DNA of 12,506 nucleotides from Anaerolineaceae bacterium UBA4781 (GCA_002403105.1 DHHD01000069.1:3169-15674); one strand, 5' to 3'; positions 1-6,139 are shown, counted from the first letter of the stretch. The notes: generated by a model from the sequence alone, not told the origin. Translations and numbers: made by a program.

Positions 1-393
1 CTCTTCATCGATCGTGCCTGTGCACTCCCGGCTGAGAGCGTGGATGGAACTGGTGTACACCAGCCGCTTCACACCGGCTTTTTTTGAAGCTTTAAGCACA
101 TTGCGAGTGCCTTCCACATTGACATTCCAGACCAATCTTTCTTCTCCCGGAACAATCGAGACGATACCTGCCATGTGGAAGACATAATCGATACCTTTCA
201 ACACACGCTCCAGGGATGCGGGGTCAAGCACATTTCCTAATTTAATTTCGACATCCAGGCCGATCAAGGCTGAAACATCTTCATTGGGCAGCACCATGGC
301 ACGCACTTCATAATCGTGTTCCAGTAATTCGCGCACCAGCACATTCCCCAAGTGCCCGGCGGCTCCAGTGACAAGAACTTTTCCTTTAACCAT
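1..393 (-). CDS. NAD-dependent epimerase/dehydratase (extended SDR), C-terminus outside window
   Basis: This is the N-terminal 131 codons of an extended short-chain dehydrogenase/reductase; the rest lies beyond the left edge. The protein begins MVKGKVLVTGAAGHLGNVLV, which carries the TGxxGxxG dinucleotide-binding glycine motif at residues 9-16 after the first beta strand. A Rossmann-type pattern follows: 'DYVFHMAGIVS' and 'NVNVEGTRNVLKAS', then the YTSS segment that precedes the catalytic Tyr, which is not in the window. Such enzymes use NAD(P)H on sugar-nucleotide, dihydroflavonol-like or steroid-like substrates; the substrate cannot be read here. The ATG at 393 overlaps the 3' end of the upstream TetR gene by 8 nt. 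A GAGAGG Shine-Dalgarno sits inside the TetR coding sequence, so translation is probably coupled and the pair form one operon. The regulator may sense a ligand related to this enzyme's substrate (inference). Confidence 0.88.
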   Translation of the reverse strand, partial: MVKGKVLVTGAAGHLGNVLVRELLEHDYEVRAMVLPNEDVSALIGLDVEIKLGNVLDPASLERVLKGIDYVFHMAGIVSIVPGEERLVWNVNVEGTRNVLKASKKAGVKRLVYTSSIHALSRECTGTIDEE

Positions 394-976
394 TTTTTAA
401 ACCTCTCAATAAAAGATCTATACTATTCTGCAATTCTTCTTTCCAATCTGCATCTTGCGGATACAACAGGCCCTGCAAAATAATGCCAATTGCCATCCCC
501 ATAATTGCCCGCGAAGCCGTTCCCGCTTCCACTGGCCGGATGGTTCCGTCCGCGATCCCCTTTTTTATCATCTGTGAAAAATAAAAGTAGTACTTCATGA
601 ATGGTTCTTTGGTCTCTTCCCACACCCTTTCATCGCGGATGGATTTTTCCCAGAATTCCAGGAACATTGGGAATTGACCCTGTACAGCATCAAAAATAAC
701 ATTGGAATTGGCTGCCATTTTAGAAATTCCGGTCAGCACATCCTCGGTTCCAACGCGCACTGCAAAGAATTCTTTATCCAGATCTTCCAACCAGTTCTGT
801 AATAAAGCCATAAACACTGCATGTTTGGATGGAAAATGATGATAAAAAGCGCCCTTGCTCAAACCAGATGCTGTACAGATCTGAGAGACACCGGTAGCGT
901 CATAACCAGCCGATGAAAATAATTCTTTCGCTGTATGTAATATTTTTTCTTTTGTTTCTGCGCTTCGCTGCTGCAT
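386..976 (-). CDS. TetR/AcrR-family transcriptional regulator
   Basis: This 196-residue protein has normal TetR-family length. The N-terminal helix-turn-helix spans about residues 8-55, with the family signature 'LFSSAGYDATGVSQIC' followed by 'LSKGAFYHHFPSKHAVF'. The rest is an all-helical ligand-binding and dimerisation domain with no recognisable ligand class. The ATG at 976 is preceded only 2 nt upstream by an 18-bp perfect inverted repeat and has no clear Shine-Dalgarno, so the message has a very short leader. Its stop codon overlaps the start of the downstream epimerase/dehydratase gene (8 nt). The promoter and the repeat suggest autorepression of the two-gene operon. The family and fold are certain; target and inducer are unknown. 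Confidence 0.93.
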   Translation of the reverse strand: MQQRSAETKEKILHTAKELFSSAGYDATGVSQICTASGLSKGAFYHHFPSKHAVFMALLQNWLEDLDKEFFAVRVGTEDVLTGISKMAANSNVIFDAVQGQFPMFLEFWEKSIRDERVWEETKEPFMKYYFYFSQMIKKGIADGTIRPVEAGTASRAIMGMAIGIILQGLLYPQDADWKEELQNSIDLLLRGLKNG

Positions 977-978
977 GA

Positions 979-996
979 AAACCGACCAATCGGTTT
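979..996 (-). promoter_or_regulatory. Putative TetR autoregulatory operator
   Basis: This is a perfect dyad with 7-bp arms AAACCGA / TCGGTTT around the 4-bp spacer CCAA. The core ACCGAccaaTCGGT resembles operators of TetR/AcrR-type regulators. It lies between the promoter -10 (998-1003) and the TetR start codon (976), covering the expected transcription start. Repressor binding would block initiation of the TetR-dehydratase operon. Assignment of this TetR as the binder is inferred from position. Confidence 0.7.
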
Positions 997-997
997 G

Positions 998-1025
998 ATT
1001 CTAGCGTATCGATGGTCATAATCAA
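998..1025 (-). promoter_or_regulatory. Promoter of the TetR-dehydratase operon
   Basis: On the minus strand, a -35 TTGATT (1020-1025) and a -10 TAGAAT (998-1003) are separated by 16 bp. Transcription would start near 991, inside the inverted repeat, giving a leader of only about 15 nt. It is sigma-70-like in both hexamers; the start site is predicted. Confidence 0.6.
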
Positions 1026-1051
1026 GTGCCGACAGTCAGTGCACATGGTCA

Positions 1052-1090
1052 CAAAGAAAAAGCCTGCTTCATGATACAAAGCAGGCTTTT
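1052..1090 (-). terminator. Rho-independent terminator of the lipoprotein gene
   Basis: Perfect 12-bp arms (1058-1069 and 1079-1090, GC core AGCCTGCTT/AAGCAGGCT) enclose a 9-nt loop. Read on the minus strand, the stem ends in a U-rich tract (TTTTTCTTTG). It lies 20 nt after the lipoprotein stop codon and isolates that gene from the TetR operon. Confidence 0.85.
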
Positions 1091-1110
1091 CTTTATAAAC
1101 TTTTTTTGAA

Positions 1111-1956
1111 TCACGGGCAGATCGAATAATCTACATCTTCATAAACTTCTGAACGGGCTACTTCATTACGATTTTTATCGGTCGCCACAAATTGATAGCG
1201 AAACACCGCGTAATCATATGTATCAAAATTAGCGATCTTGGCAGAATCAAGAGTAATGGAATATTCACCATCGCTGCCCTGGGGAGTCATGGCATGCCCG
1301 GTATCCCACTTGGATTGCCCCTCGCCTTCATTATCCATAAAACGGGTGAAGATAACCACGCTCCAAACCTTATCGGGGTCAGAAACTTGCAGTGAGATGG
1401 TGATCTTGGTGGGACCGCAGGTGCTGTTCTTGTAATAGAACTTATTCACATCGTGGGTCACAGCATAAATATAGGGGGTAGAGGGTGTTGCCGTCGGAGC
1501 GGGTGCATCGGTTGGCTGCGATTGGGATGGCTGATCAGCCTGAGCAGCTGGTTGGTCAACTGCTTGAGAATCAGTCACGGTCAACATTACATCGGTATAA
1601 TCACTCCAGGTGCCTTTAGAATCCTGCACACGCAAACGAATGATGTGACTGCCAATCGTCTGGGGGGTCCAGCTGTAAGCCAGAGCAACCGTGTTTTGAG
1701 TGGGATCGGGGGAAGTGTAGGAATTGATAACATACCCATCGATATTCAATTCAACCACAGCCACTCCTTCAGGAGCGGTGGCTGTATAGCGGATGTCAAT
1801 GGGTCCCATGGCAGCCTGGCTACCCTGCGCAGGAGCATCCACGCTAACCGCCAGCGGCACATTGGCTTTGGAACCACCCACATCCACGGTGATATTACAA
1901 GCCTGCAAAAGGATAAGCGAAAAAATTATAAAAAACGTAAATTTCCAATGCTTCAT
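1111..1956 (-). CDS. Secreted lipoprotein with Ig-like domain and C-terminal beta domain
   Basis: This is a 281-residue membrane-anchored extracytoplasmic protein. It has a type II signal peptide: basic MKHWK, a hydrophobic core to residue 17, then lipobox L-Q-A-C with Cys20 as the lipidated residue. Residues about 36-128 look like a bacterial Ig-like/fibronectin-type beta domain ('LAVSVDAPAQG', 'YSWTPQTIGSHIIRLRVQD'). A Gln/Pro/Thr/Ala-rich linker follows (about 129-163, ending 'PAPTATPSTP'), then a second beta-rich domain with two Cys ('STCGP' and the C-terminal 'SICP') that could form a disulfide. I chose the ATG at 1956 because GGAGG lies 5 nt upstream; an in-frame TTG at 1968 would place that Shine-Dalgarno inside the gene. 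Function is unknown: a binding or structural role at the cell surface is possible, and no catalytic motif is visible. Confidence 0.85.
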   Translation of the reverse strand: MKHWKFTFFIIFSLILLQACNITVDVGGSKANVPLAVSVDAPAQGSQAAMGPIDIRYTATAPEGVAVVELNIDGYVINSYTSPDPTQNTVALAYSWTPQTIGSHIIRLRVQDSKGTWSDYTDVMLTVTDSQAVDQPAAQADQPSQSQPTDAPAPTATPSTPYIYAVTHDVNKFYYKNSTCGPTKITISLQVSDPDKVWSVVIFTRFMDNEGEGQSKWDTGHAMTPQGSDGEYSITLDSAKIANFDTYDYAVFRYQFVATDKNRNEVARSEVYEDVDYSICP

Positions 1957-1990
1957 TGCTACCTCCAAATCTCTTCTTTCTCTCTCTTAG

Positions 1991-1999
1991 ATTATAGCA
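1991..1999 (-). promoter_or_regulatory. Extended -10 promoter of the lipoprotein gene
   Basis: On the minus strand TGCTATAAT gives a perfect -10 hexamer (1991-1996) with the extended TGn element. No good -35 is seen 16-18 bp upstream, as is usual for extended -10 promoters. The predicted leader is about 28 nt and ends with the GGAGG ribosome binding site. Some read-through from the upstream tRNA gene is also possible. Confidence 0.55.
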
Positions 2000-2056
2000 A
2001 TGAACAAAAAGAAAGAAACCATCCTCAAAAATCTATTGCATTTTTAATAAAAAGAG

Positions 2057-2129
2057 CTCCTCGACCAGGACTCGAACCTGGAACCCATCGGTTAACAGCC
2101 GATTGCTCTGCCGATTGAGCTATCGAGGA
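2057..2129 (-). tRNA. tRNA-Asn (anticodon GTT)
   Basis: The full cloverleaf can be read on the minus strand. The acceptor stem is TCCTCGA/TCGAGGA; the D arm is GCTC/GAGC with an AATCGGCA loop; the anticodon stem is ATCGG/CCGAT with loop CTGTTAA; and the T arm is CCAGG/CCTGG with loop TTCGAGT. The anticodon GTT decodes AAC/AAU (Asn). The discriminator base is G. The 3' CCA is not encoded and must be added by tRNA nucleotidyltransferase. A short T run (CTCTTTTTATT) follows the 3' end and may aid termination or processing. Confidence 0.97.
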
Positions 2130-2139
2130 ACGTGCGGTA

Positions 2140-2168
2140 ATTATAGATATCTCGCTGTGTGTTGTCAA
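2140..2168 (-). promoter_or_regulatory. Consensus sigma-70 promoter of tRNA-Asn
   Basis: On the minus strand a perfect -35 TTGACA (2163-2168) and a perfect -10 TATAAT (2140-2145) are separated by exactly 17 bp. The start would fall near 2133, a few bases before the mature tRNA 5' end at 2129. This fits the strong constitutive expression expected of a stable RNA gene. Confidence 0.88.
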
Positions 2169-2245
2169 GTTCAATCACGCGGTGTATGCATTCTGCTTCA
2201 ATAGAAATCCATACAGAACCATTTTTTCCTATCAATCAAAGTGTG

Positions 2246-2251
2246 TATAAT
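2246..2251 (+). promoter_or_regulatory. Possible -10 element for the APC-USP permease gene
   Basis: A perfect TATAAT lies in the 249-bp region between the tRNA gene and the permease. The bases at -35 (TTTTTC, 2223-2228) match consensus poorly, so the promoter is uncertain. If used, it gives an AT-rich leader of about 120 nt. That leader contains a 7-codon open frame (2282-2305, MLNEITK) with only a weak purine run in front of it; I do not call it a gene. No riboswitch fold or terminator was recognised in the leader. Confidence 0.4.
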
Positions 2252-2378
2252 AAACATTTGTGATTAAATACAGAAAGAAACATGTTAAACGAAATTACCA
2301 AATAAAAATCCCCATAAACTTCATTCTTAATAAAAAATTTTCAAGGTGATTTGATCATTAAAGGATTATCAATTTATT

Positions 2379-4601
2379 ATGACAAAAAGAAAATTAAAAC
2401 GACAGCTTACCCTATTGCAGGTGATCATGCTGGGAACCGCCGGCACGATCGGTGCAGAAATCTTTGTACTGACCGGGCATGCCGCAGGAATTGCCGGTCC
2501 GGATGCGGTACTGGCGCTGTTGATCGGTGGTTTATTAACTTTAAGTGTTGCACTCAATTATTGCGAATTGGCTACCACGTATCCCGTTACCGGTGGGGCT
2601 ATGACGTACGTAGGAGAGGGCTTTGGTAAGGGGCTGATCATGTTCCTGGTTGGTTCATTGGACGGGCTTTCGAGCGCTTTTTATGCTTCTCTATCTGCTA
2701 TCGGTTTTGCCTATTCTGTAAGTGTATTCATCCCAAATCTTCCCATCATCCCTGTCGCGCTGGGCGTTGTCATTCTTGTGGGGTTGATGCATATGCGCGG
2801 CGTAAAACAAGCCGGAAATATGCAAATTATCCTGGGCGGGTTCTTGCTGGTAGTTTTTACCATTTACATCATTCGCGGTTTAACCCATACGAATGGATTT
2901 AGTTTGGAGGTTTTTCAATCGGGTAGAGTTCTCTTTGAAAACAAAACACCTCTTGCAAATATCGCTCGCATGTTATCGACCATCGCTCTGGTATATAACG
3001 CGTATGTGGGTTTTGAAGTGATCGCAGATGATGCGGAAGAAATAACCCATCCAAAACGCAATATTCCGCTAGGGATCTTGATCAGCCTAGCTATCACCAC
3101 CGTCATTTATACGCTTGTTTCCCTAGCGACCATCGGCACTATTCCTTATTCAACACTGGCAGGCTCCGAAACTGCATTAACCGATGCTGCCAGTTATTTT
3201 TGGCCGAAAGTTGGCGTCCCGGTCATGGGGTTAGCAGGCATTGTCGCTACCCTCACCTCGGTCAATTCTGCCATGCTCTCAGCAACACGTGAAGCATTCA
3301 CATTAAGCCGGGATGGTGTTTGGCCGCGCATCTTCTCTCGCCTGAGCCGCTGGCGCACTCCTTATGTTTCCATCATCCTGATCGTTCTCATCAGCAGTTT
3401 GGTCGCCCTCTTAAAGGTAGTGGATCTACTAAGCTACATTTCCAGCGCCGGGTATATGTTCGTCCTCTTCTGGGCTACATTGGCGATGTTTCGCCTGCGC
3501 AAAATGCACCCCCATATTGAGCGTCCTTTCAAAGTGCCTTTCTTTCCTTTGACCGGTTATATTGCAGCCGCTTCAGGTGTTTTGATCATTGCCTTCGCAA
3601 GTCCAAAAGCTTTGTTATTCCTGGGAATAGTCCTCTTTATTCTTACAATTATTTTTTATATCTCAAAAGTCATCAACAAAAATGTTGAGAAACACGAAAA
3701 AATCGATGAAGAGGTGGGGGGCGGGCGCATTCTACTATCAACGGTCAATCCAAAAACTGCAGTTGGTTTGGTTAAACTGGCTTCGCGTCTGGCTGAACAT
3801 CAAGAAGATACCAGCATTTGTTTGTTCAGTGTTGTAAAAACGCCCCGTGGGGCTTCGCAAGGGACTATTAATGAATTGATCGCGCAAACGACCAGTTTTC
3901 AAAATGATCTTTTGACTTCAACTGCCACGATTGCCCAGGCGAGAAACGTACCTATTTATACAAAACATAAAACTGCTCCCAATGTGGAAACCGGCATTTT
4001 CAATGAATTAAAATCGCACAACCCAGTGCAAATGGTGCTGATGGGTTGGCCATCTTCAGAAACAAAAATAAAACTACCACACAACATCATCAAAGAAGTT
4101 CTGGTAATGGCACACAAAAATGTCGGCGTTTTTCGCGATTGCGGAATTAATGGATTGAAGAACATTCTCGTTCCGGTTGGTAATGGTCCGAATGCACGTT
4201 TGGCTATGAAATTGGCTTCTGATCTAGCCTACCACCAGGATGTAAAAGTAACTGCATTGCGGGTCGTTCCAAAACATACCAACAAGGAAACTCGTGAAGA
4301 TGAGCTATCACAGCTACAAGAGGCCATCGAAAGTGAATTAGAAGAGATTCCCTCATACGTAGAAACGCGGATTATTTCATCCGGTGATGTTCTGGAGGGA
4401 ATTATTGAAGAAACCGAGCGAACCCATTACGATCTGATGATCATTGGCGCAGCAGAAGAGGTCTTTTCTCCTCACTATATTTTTGGGAAACTAAATGATG
4501 CACTGGTAGAAGAAGCAAGCTGTTCTATTCTGATCGTCCGCCGCTTTCAACCCAGTTCCGCATTGTGGTTTCGAAAACGAATCAAGAAAATTGAAGAATA
4601 A
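2379..4601 (+). CDS. APC-superfamily amino-acid permease with two C-terminal USP domains
   Basis: This 740-residue membrane protein is predicted to transport amino acids across the cytoplasmic membrane. Residues about 10-430 form the APC core of roughly twelve hydrophobic segments. The first carries the glycine-rich 'GTAGTIGAEIFVLTG' loop, followed by 'YCELATTYPVTGGAMTYV', typical of the family. After a charged linker ('KVINKNVEKHEKIDEEVGGG'), two universal-stress-protein-like domains follow: about 446-590 ('RILLSTVNPKTAVGLVKLAS') and 591-725 ('NILVPVGNGPNARLAMKLAS', ending 'EEASCSILIVRR'). In the second, the usual GxxGx9GS/T nucleotide site reads 'GAAEEVFSPHYIFGKLND', lacking the canonical S/T, so ATP binding may be lost. 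The tail probably gates or senses rather than catalyses (inference). The start ATG has AAAGGA 13 nt upstream, a longer than ideal spacing. No terminator follows, so some transcripts may reach the ferredoxin gene. Substrate is not determinable. Confidence 0.92.
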   Translation: MTKRKLKRQLTLLQVIMLGTAGTIGAEIFVLTGHAAGIAGPDAVLALLIGGLLTLSVALNYCELATTYPVTGGAMTYVGEGFGKGLIMFLVGSLDGLSSAFYASLSAIGFAYSVSVFIPNLPIIPVALGVVILVGLMHMRGVKQAGNMQIILGGFLLVVFTIYIIRGLTHTNGFSLEVFQSGRVLFENKTPLANIARMLSTIALVYNAYVGFEVIADDAEEITHPKRNIPLGILISLAITTVIYTLVSLATIGTIPYSTLAGSETALTDAASYFWPKVGVPVMGLAGIVATLTSVNSAMLSATREAFTLSRDGVWPRIFSRLSRWRTPYVSIILIVLISSLVALLKVVDLLSYISSAGYMFVLFWATLAMFRLRKMHPHIERPFKVPFFPLTGYIAAASGVLIIAFASPKALLFLGIVLFILTIIFYISKVINKNVEKHEKIDEEVGGGRILLSTVNPKTAVGLVKLASRLAEHQEDTSICLFSVVKTPRGASQGTINELIAQTTSFQNDLLTSTATIAQARNVPIYTKHKTAPNVETGIFNELKSHNPVQMVLMGWPSSETKIKLPHNIIKEVLVMAHKNVGVFRDCGINGLKNILVPVGNGPNARLAMKLASDLAYHQDVKVTALRVVPKHTNKETREDELSQLQEAIESELEEIPSYVETRIISSGDVLEGIIEETERTHYDLMIIGAAEEVFSPHYIFGKLNDALVEEASCSILIVRRFQPSSALWFRKRIKKIEE

Positions 4602-4640
4602 AATATACTTTTTGGTTGAAAAACTATCAACTTCGATTTG

Positions 4641-4669
4641 TTGACAAAGCAAAATTATGGTGCTATCCT
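4641..4669 (+). promoter_or_regulatory. Promoter of the ferredoxin gene
   Basis: A perfect -35 TTGACA (4641-4646) and -10 TATCCT (4664-4669) are spaced 17 bp apart, with an extended TGC element just before the -10. It lies after the permease stop codon, so the ferredoxin can be transcribed independently. The predicted leader is about 39 nt. Confidence 0.72.
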
Positions 4670-4714
4670 AAACTGCTAGAATATAAAAATATCATTCGCG
4701 AAAGGATCGGTAAG

Positions 4715-4888
4715 ATGACGCACGTAATTACTGATGAATGCATTGTTTGCGGTTCCTGCGAAGCAGAATGCCCGCAAGACGCAATTTCTATGGGTGAAGA
4801 ACATTTTGAAATTGACCCGACGAAATGCATTGATGATGGTGCCTGTGTAGAAGTTTGCCCAGTTGATGCCATCATCAAAGAAGGCTAA
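4715..4888 (+). CDS. Small 2x[4Fe-4S]-type ferredoxin with Asp for one ligand Cys
   Basis: This 57-residue clostridial-type ferredoxin is a soluble low-potential electron carrier for anaerobic oxidoreductases. The first motif is intact: C9-IV-C12-GS-C15-EAE-C19-P. The second reads C38-ID-D41-GA-C44-VEV-C48-P, so its second cysteine is aspartate (GAT codon). The same substitution occurs in Pyrococcus furiosus ferredoxin and Desulfovibrio africanus ferredoxin III, where the affected site holds an Asp-ligated [4Fe-4S] or an interconvertible [3Fe-4S] cluster. One site here may therefore behave that way. I chose the ATG at 4715, preceded by AAAGGA with 8 nt spacing; this gives the standard family N-terminus (MTHVITDECIVCGSC). 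Upstream in-frame codons to 4616 lie in promoter sequence. The gene is monocistronic, with its own promoter and terminator. The redox partner is unknown. Confidence 0.93.
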   Translation: MTHVITDECIVCGSCEAECPQDAISMGEEHFEIDPTKCIDDGACVEVCPVDAIIKEG

Positions 4889-4902
4889 CTCTTTTTAAGC
4901 TT

Positions 4903-4940
4903 AAAAAAAGAGCTGCAGAACACTGCAGCTCTTTTTTTTT
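4903..4940 (+). terminator. Strong rho-independent terminator after the ferredoxin gene
   Basis: A perfect GAGCTGCAG/CTGCAGCTC stem (4910-4918 and 4923-4931) closes on an AACA tetraloop. It is extended by A7/T pairs and ends in nine T residues (4932-4940). A second, mutually exclusive pairing is possible between CTCTTTTT just upstream (4889-4896) and AAAAAAAGAG (4903-4912), which would disrupt the stem base. Confidence 0.93.
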
Positions 4941-4953
4941 GTTCAATCCCATC

Positions 4954-4959
4954 TATAAT
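4954..4959 (+). promoter_or_regulatory. Possible -10 element for a near-leaderless kinase transcript
   Basis: A perfect TATAAT ends 10 nt before the kinase ATG, which has no Shine-Dalgarno. Transcription would begin within about 4 nt of the start codon, giving an essentially leaderless message. The matching -35 would fall on the T tract of the preceding terminator (CTTTTT), so the promoter is only moderately supported. Confidence 0.45.
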
Positions 4960-4969
4960 TGTTTTTAAC

Positions 4970-5626
4970 ATGAAGAATTTTATTACCATCGCCGGGAACA
5001 TCGGTGCAGGAAAATCATCCTTGGTTCGCCTGCTCAGCCAGCGGTTGAATTGGGATCCATTCTTCGAACCGGTAGCAAATAATCCGTATCTCTCCGATTT
5101 TTATGCTGATATGCATACGTGGAGTTTTCACTCCCAAACTTATTTTCTTTCAAATAGATTAAAAGTCTACAGGGAATTATTAGATTGCCCAAACTCAGTC
5201 ATTTTGGATCGCAGTCTCTATGAAGATGCAGAAATTTTTGCCCACAATCTATATTTGCAGGGATTTATGAGCCAGCGAGATTATGAAACGTATGAAACAA
5301 TCTATCAAACCCTGCTCCATTTCTTACCAACCCCTGATCTGGTCGTATATCTGCGGGCATCTGTAGATACCCTGCTCACACGCATCCGCAACCGCAACCG
5401 GGATTATGAAAAAAATATCAGTGCAGAGTATCTTCAGCAATTAAATGATTCCTATGAAACATGGATACAAAATTTTACCCTTTGCCCTGTTCTTACAGTT
5501 CCTTCAGATAATTTGGATTTTGTAAATCACACCCGGCATATGGAACTTATTCTTGAAAAAATACAAGAAAAAATAGCTGGAAAAGAAGAGGTCATCTTTT
5601 CACTGGAAGAATGCAACCAATATTAA
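4970..5626 (+). CDS. Deoxynucleoside kinase (dCK/dGK family), paralog 1
   Basis: This 218-residue cytosolic kinase is expected to phosphorylate a deoxynucleoside (deoxyadenosine, deoxyguanosine or deoxycytidine) to its 5'-monophosphate for dNTP salvage. It has the P-loop G9-NIGAGKS (K15). The acidic D80-R81-S82 motif in 'ILDRSLYEDAEIF' supplies the catalytic base and substrate-contacting Arg. The Arg-rich LID 'RIRNRNRDYEKNI' lies at about 138-150. Length and motifs match small bacterial dAK/dGK enzymes; the exact base preference cannot be read. The start codon lacks a Shine-Dalgarno and sits close to a TATAAT. The gene converges on spoVS, sharing a bidirectional terminator. A second, divergent paralog is encoded on the other side of the putative origin (7446-8084). 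Confidence 0.92.
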   Translation: MKNFITIAGNIGAGKSSLVRLLSQRLNWDPFFEPVANNPYLSDFYADMHTWSFHSQTYFLSNRLKVYRELLDCPNSVILDRSLYEDAEIFAHNLYLQGFMSQRDYETYETIYQTLLHFLPTPDLVVYLRASVDTLLTRIRNRNRDYEKNISAEYLQQLNDSYETWIQNFTLCPVLTVPSDNLDFVNHTRHMELILEKIQEKIAGKEEVIFSLEECNQY

Positions 5627-5666
5627 ACACTGAAATAGAATAAAAATATAATCTATTTCAGTGTTT
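5625..5666. terminator. Bidirectional terminator between the kinase and spoVS
   Basis: A perfect 15-bp inverted repeat (5625-5639 and 5652-5666; arm core CACTGAAATAGA) has a 12-nt AT loop. The left arm includes the last two bases of the kinase stop codon. T runs follow on the plus strand (TTTTCGTTT), and A/T-rich flanks allow use on the minus strand for spoVS, whose stop is at 5671. It is shared by convergent genes. Confidence 0.82.
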
Positions 5667-5670
5667 TCGT

Positions 5671-5931
5671 TTAGCGGGGCTCAATAATAAATTTAATTGC
5701 TGTTCTAACTTTCCCGTCTATTTCCACATTTACAAATTCCGGGATAAAAACCACTGTAATACCATCCTGATCTAAAAAATTCTTTGCCAGGATAAGAGCT
5801 TTGATGGATTGGTTTACCGCTCCCGCGCCGATCGCCTGCACTTCAGCATGCTTATGCTCTCGAATTACTCCCGCTATCGCTCCTGCGACTGCTGCTGTGC
5901 GGGAAACAGCTTTTACCTTGATCACATCCAT
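5671..5931 (-). CDS. spoVS: SpoVS-family protein (stage V sporulation protein S-like)
   Basis: This 86-residue protein has the normal SpoVS length. It starts MDVIKVKAVSRTAAVAGAIA, continues with the family hallmark 'EVQAIGAGAVNQSIKALILA', and ends 'RTAIKFIIEPR'. The SpoVS fold resembles Alba-type nucleic-acid-binding domains. In Bacillus it affects sporulation and septation, but homologs are common in Thermus/Deinococcus and Chloroflexota that do not sporulate, where the role is unclear. I chose the ATG at 5931 because AAGGAAGG lies just upstream and conservation begins there; a longer frame to 5988 would add 19 unconserved residues spanning the ribosome binding site. The gene borders the putative replication origin and is transcribed away from it, which makes a chromosome-related role tempting but unproven. 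Confidence 0.95.
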   Translation of the reverse strand: MDVIKVKAVSRTAAVAGAIAGVIREHKHAEVQAIGAGAVNQSIKALILAKNFLDQDGITVVFIPEFVNVEIDGKVRTAIKFIIEPR

Positions 5932-6012
5932 GGTTTCCCTTCCTTTCAGAATAACGGTTTTCTTATTCTCCCTTTCTAAATGGAGCAATTCAATTTTCTT
6001 TTAGGTATGAGC

Positions 6013-6041
6013 ATTGTACAAAAAAGAAGCACCTTATACAA
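6013..6041 (-). promoter_or_regulatory. Possible spoVS promoter
   Basis: On the minus strand, TTGTAT (6036-6041) and TACAAT (6013-6018) are separated by 17 bp. This gives a leader of about 75 nt ending at the AAGGAAGG ribosome binding site. The -10 is good and the -35 matches only TTG. It lies at the left border of the AT-rich origin-like region, so transcription from it would run away from the DnaA boxes. Confidence 0.45.
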
Positions 6042-6055
6042 GCATGGTTAATCTC

Positions 6056-6127
6056 AATATACTTATATTTATATTTATTAATTAATGTTTTTAGTAGTAT
6101 TAGTAGTGCTTGTTGATATGTGGATAA
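6056..6127. other. DNA unwinding element, DnaA-trio run and adjacent DnaA box
   Basis: Positions 6056-6086 contain a single C in 31 bases, and 6063-6086 is pure A/T, a likely unwinding element. Directly next to it, 6092-6106 reads TAG-TAG-TAT-TAG-TAG, matching the 3'-GAT-5' DnaA-trio repeat that DnaA binds as single-stranded DNA. After TGCT comes a degenerate box TGTTGATAT (6111-6119, two mismatches) and then the perfect box TGTGGATAA (6119-6127). Polarity (trios 5' of the reverse box) fits the basal unwinding system described for Bacillus subtilis. The function is inferred from arrangement only. Confidence 0.6.
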
Positions 6128-6139
6128 CTACAATGAACC

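Noticed and set aside
1453..2118. Long plus-strand open frame opposite the lipoprotein gene and the tRNA
   Set aside because: It is antisense to a well-supported lipoprotein and runs into tRNA-Asn. Its product is low-complexity and has no recognisable domain.
2282..2305. Seven-codon upstream frame MLNEITK before the permease gene
   Set aside because: Only a weak purine-rich stretch precedes it, and no attenuator hairpin follows. It is too short to distinguish from chance in AT-rich DNA.
2252..2378. Possible riboswitch in the permease leader
   Set aside because: No conserved aptamer motif, stable stem or terminator could be recognised by eye.
4616..4714. Longer ferredoxin start
   Set aside because: The extension covers the TTGACA/TATCCT promoter and adds residues absent from the family; the ATG at 4715 has a good Shine-Dalgarno.
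5932..5988. 19-codon N-terminal extension of SpoVS
   Set aside because: It lies across the AAGGAAGG ribosome binding site and has no family similarity; the ATG at 5931 gives the standard 86-residue protein.
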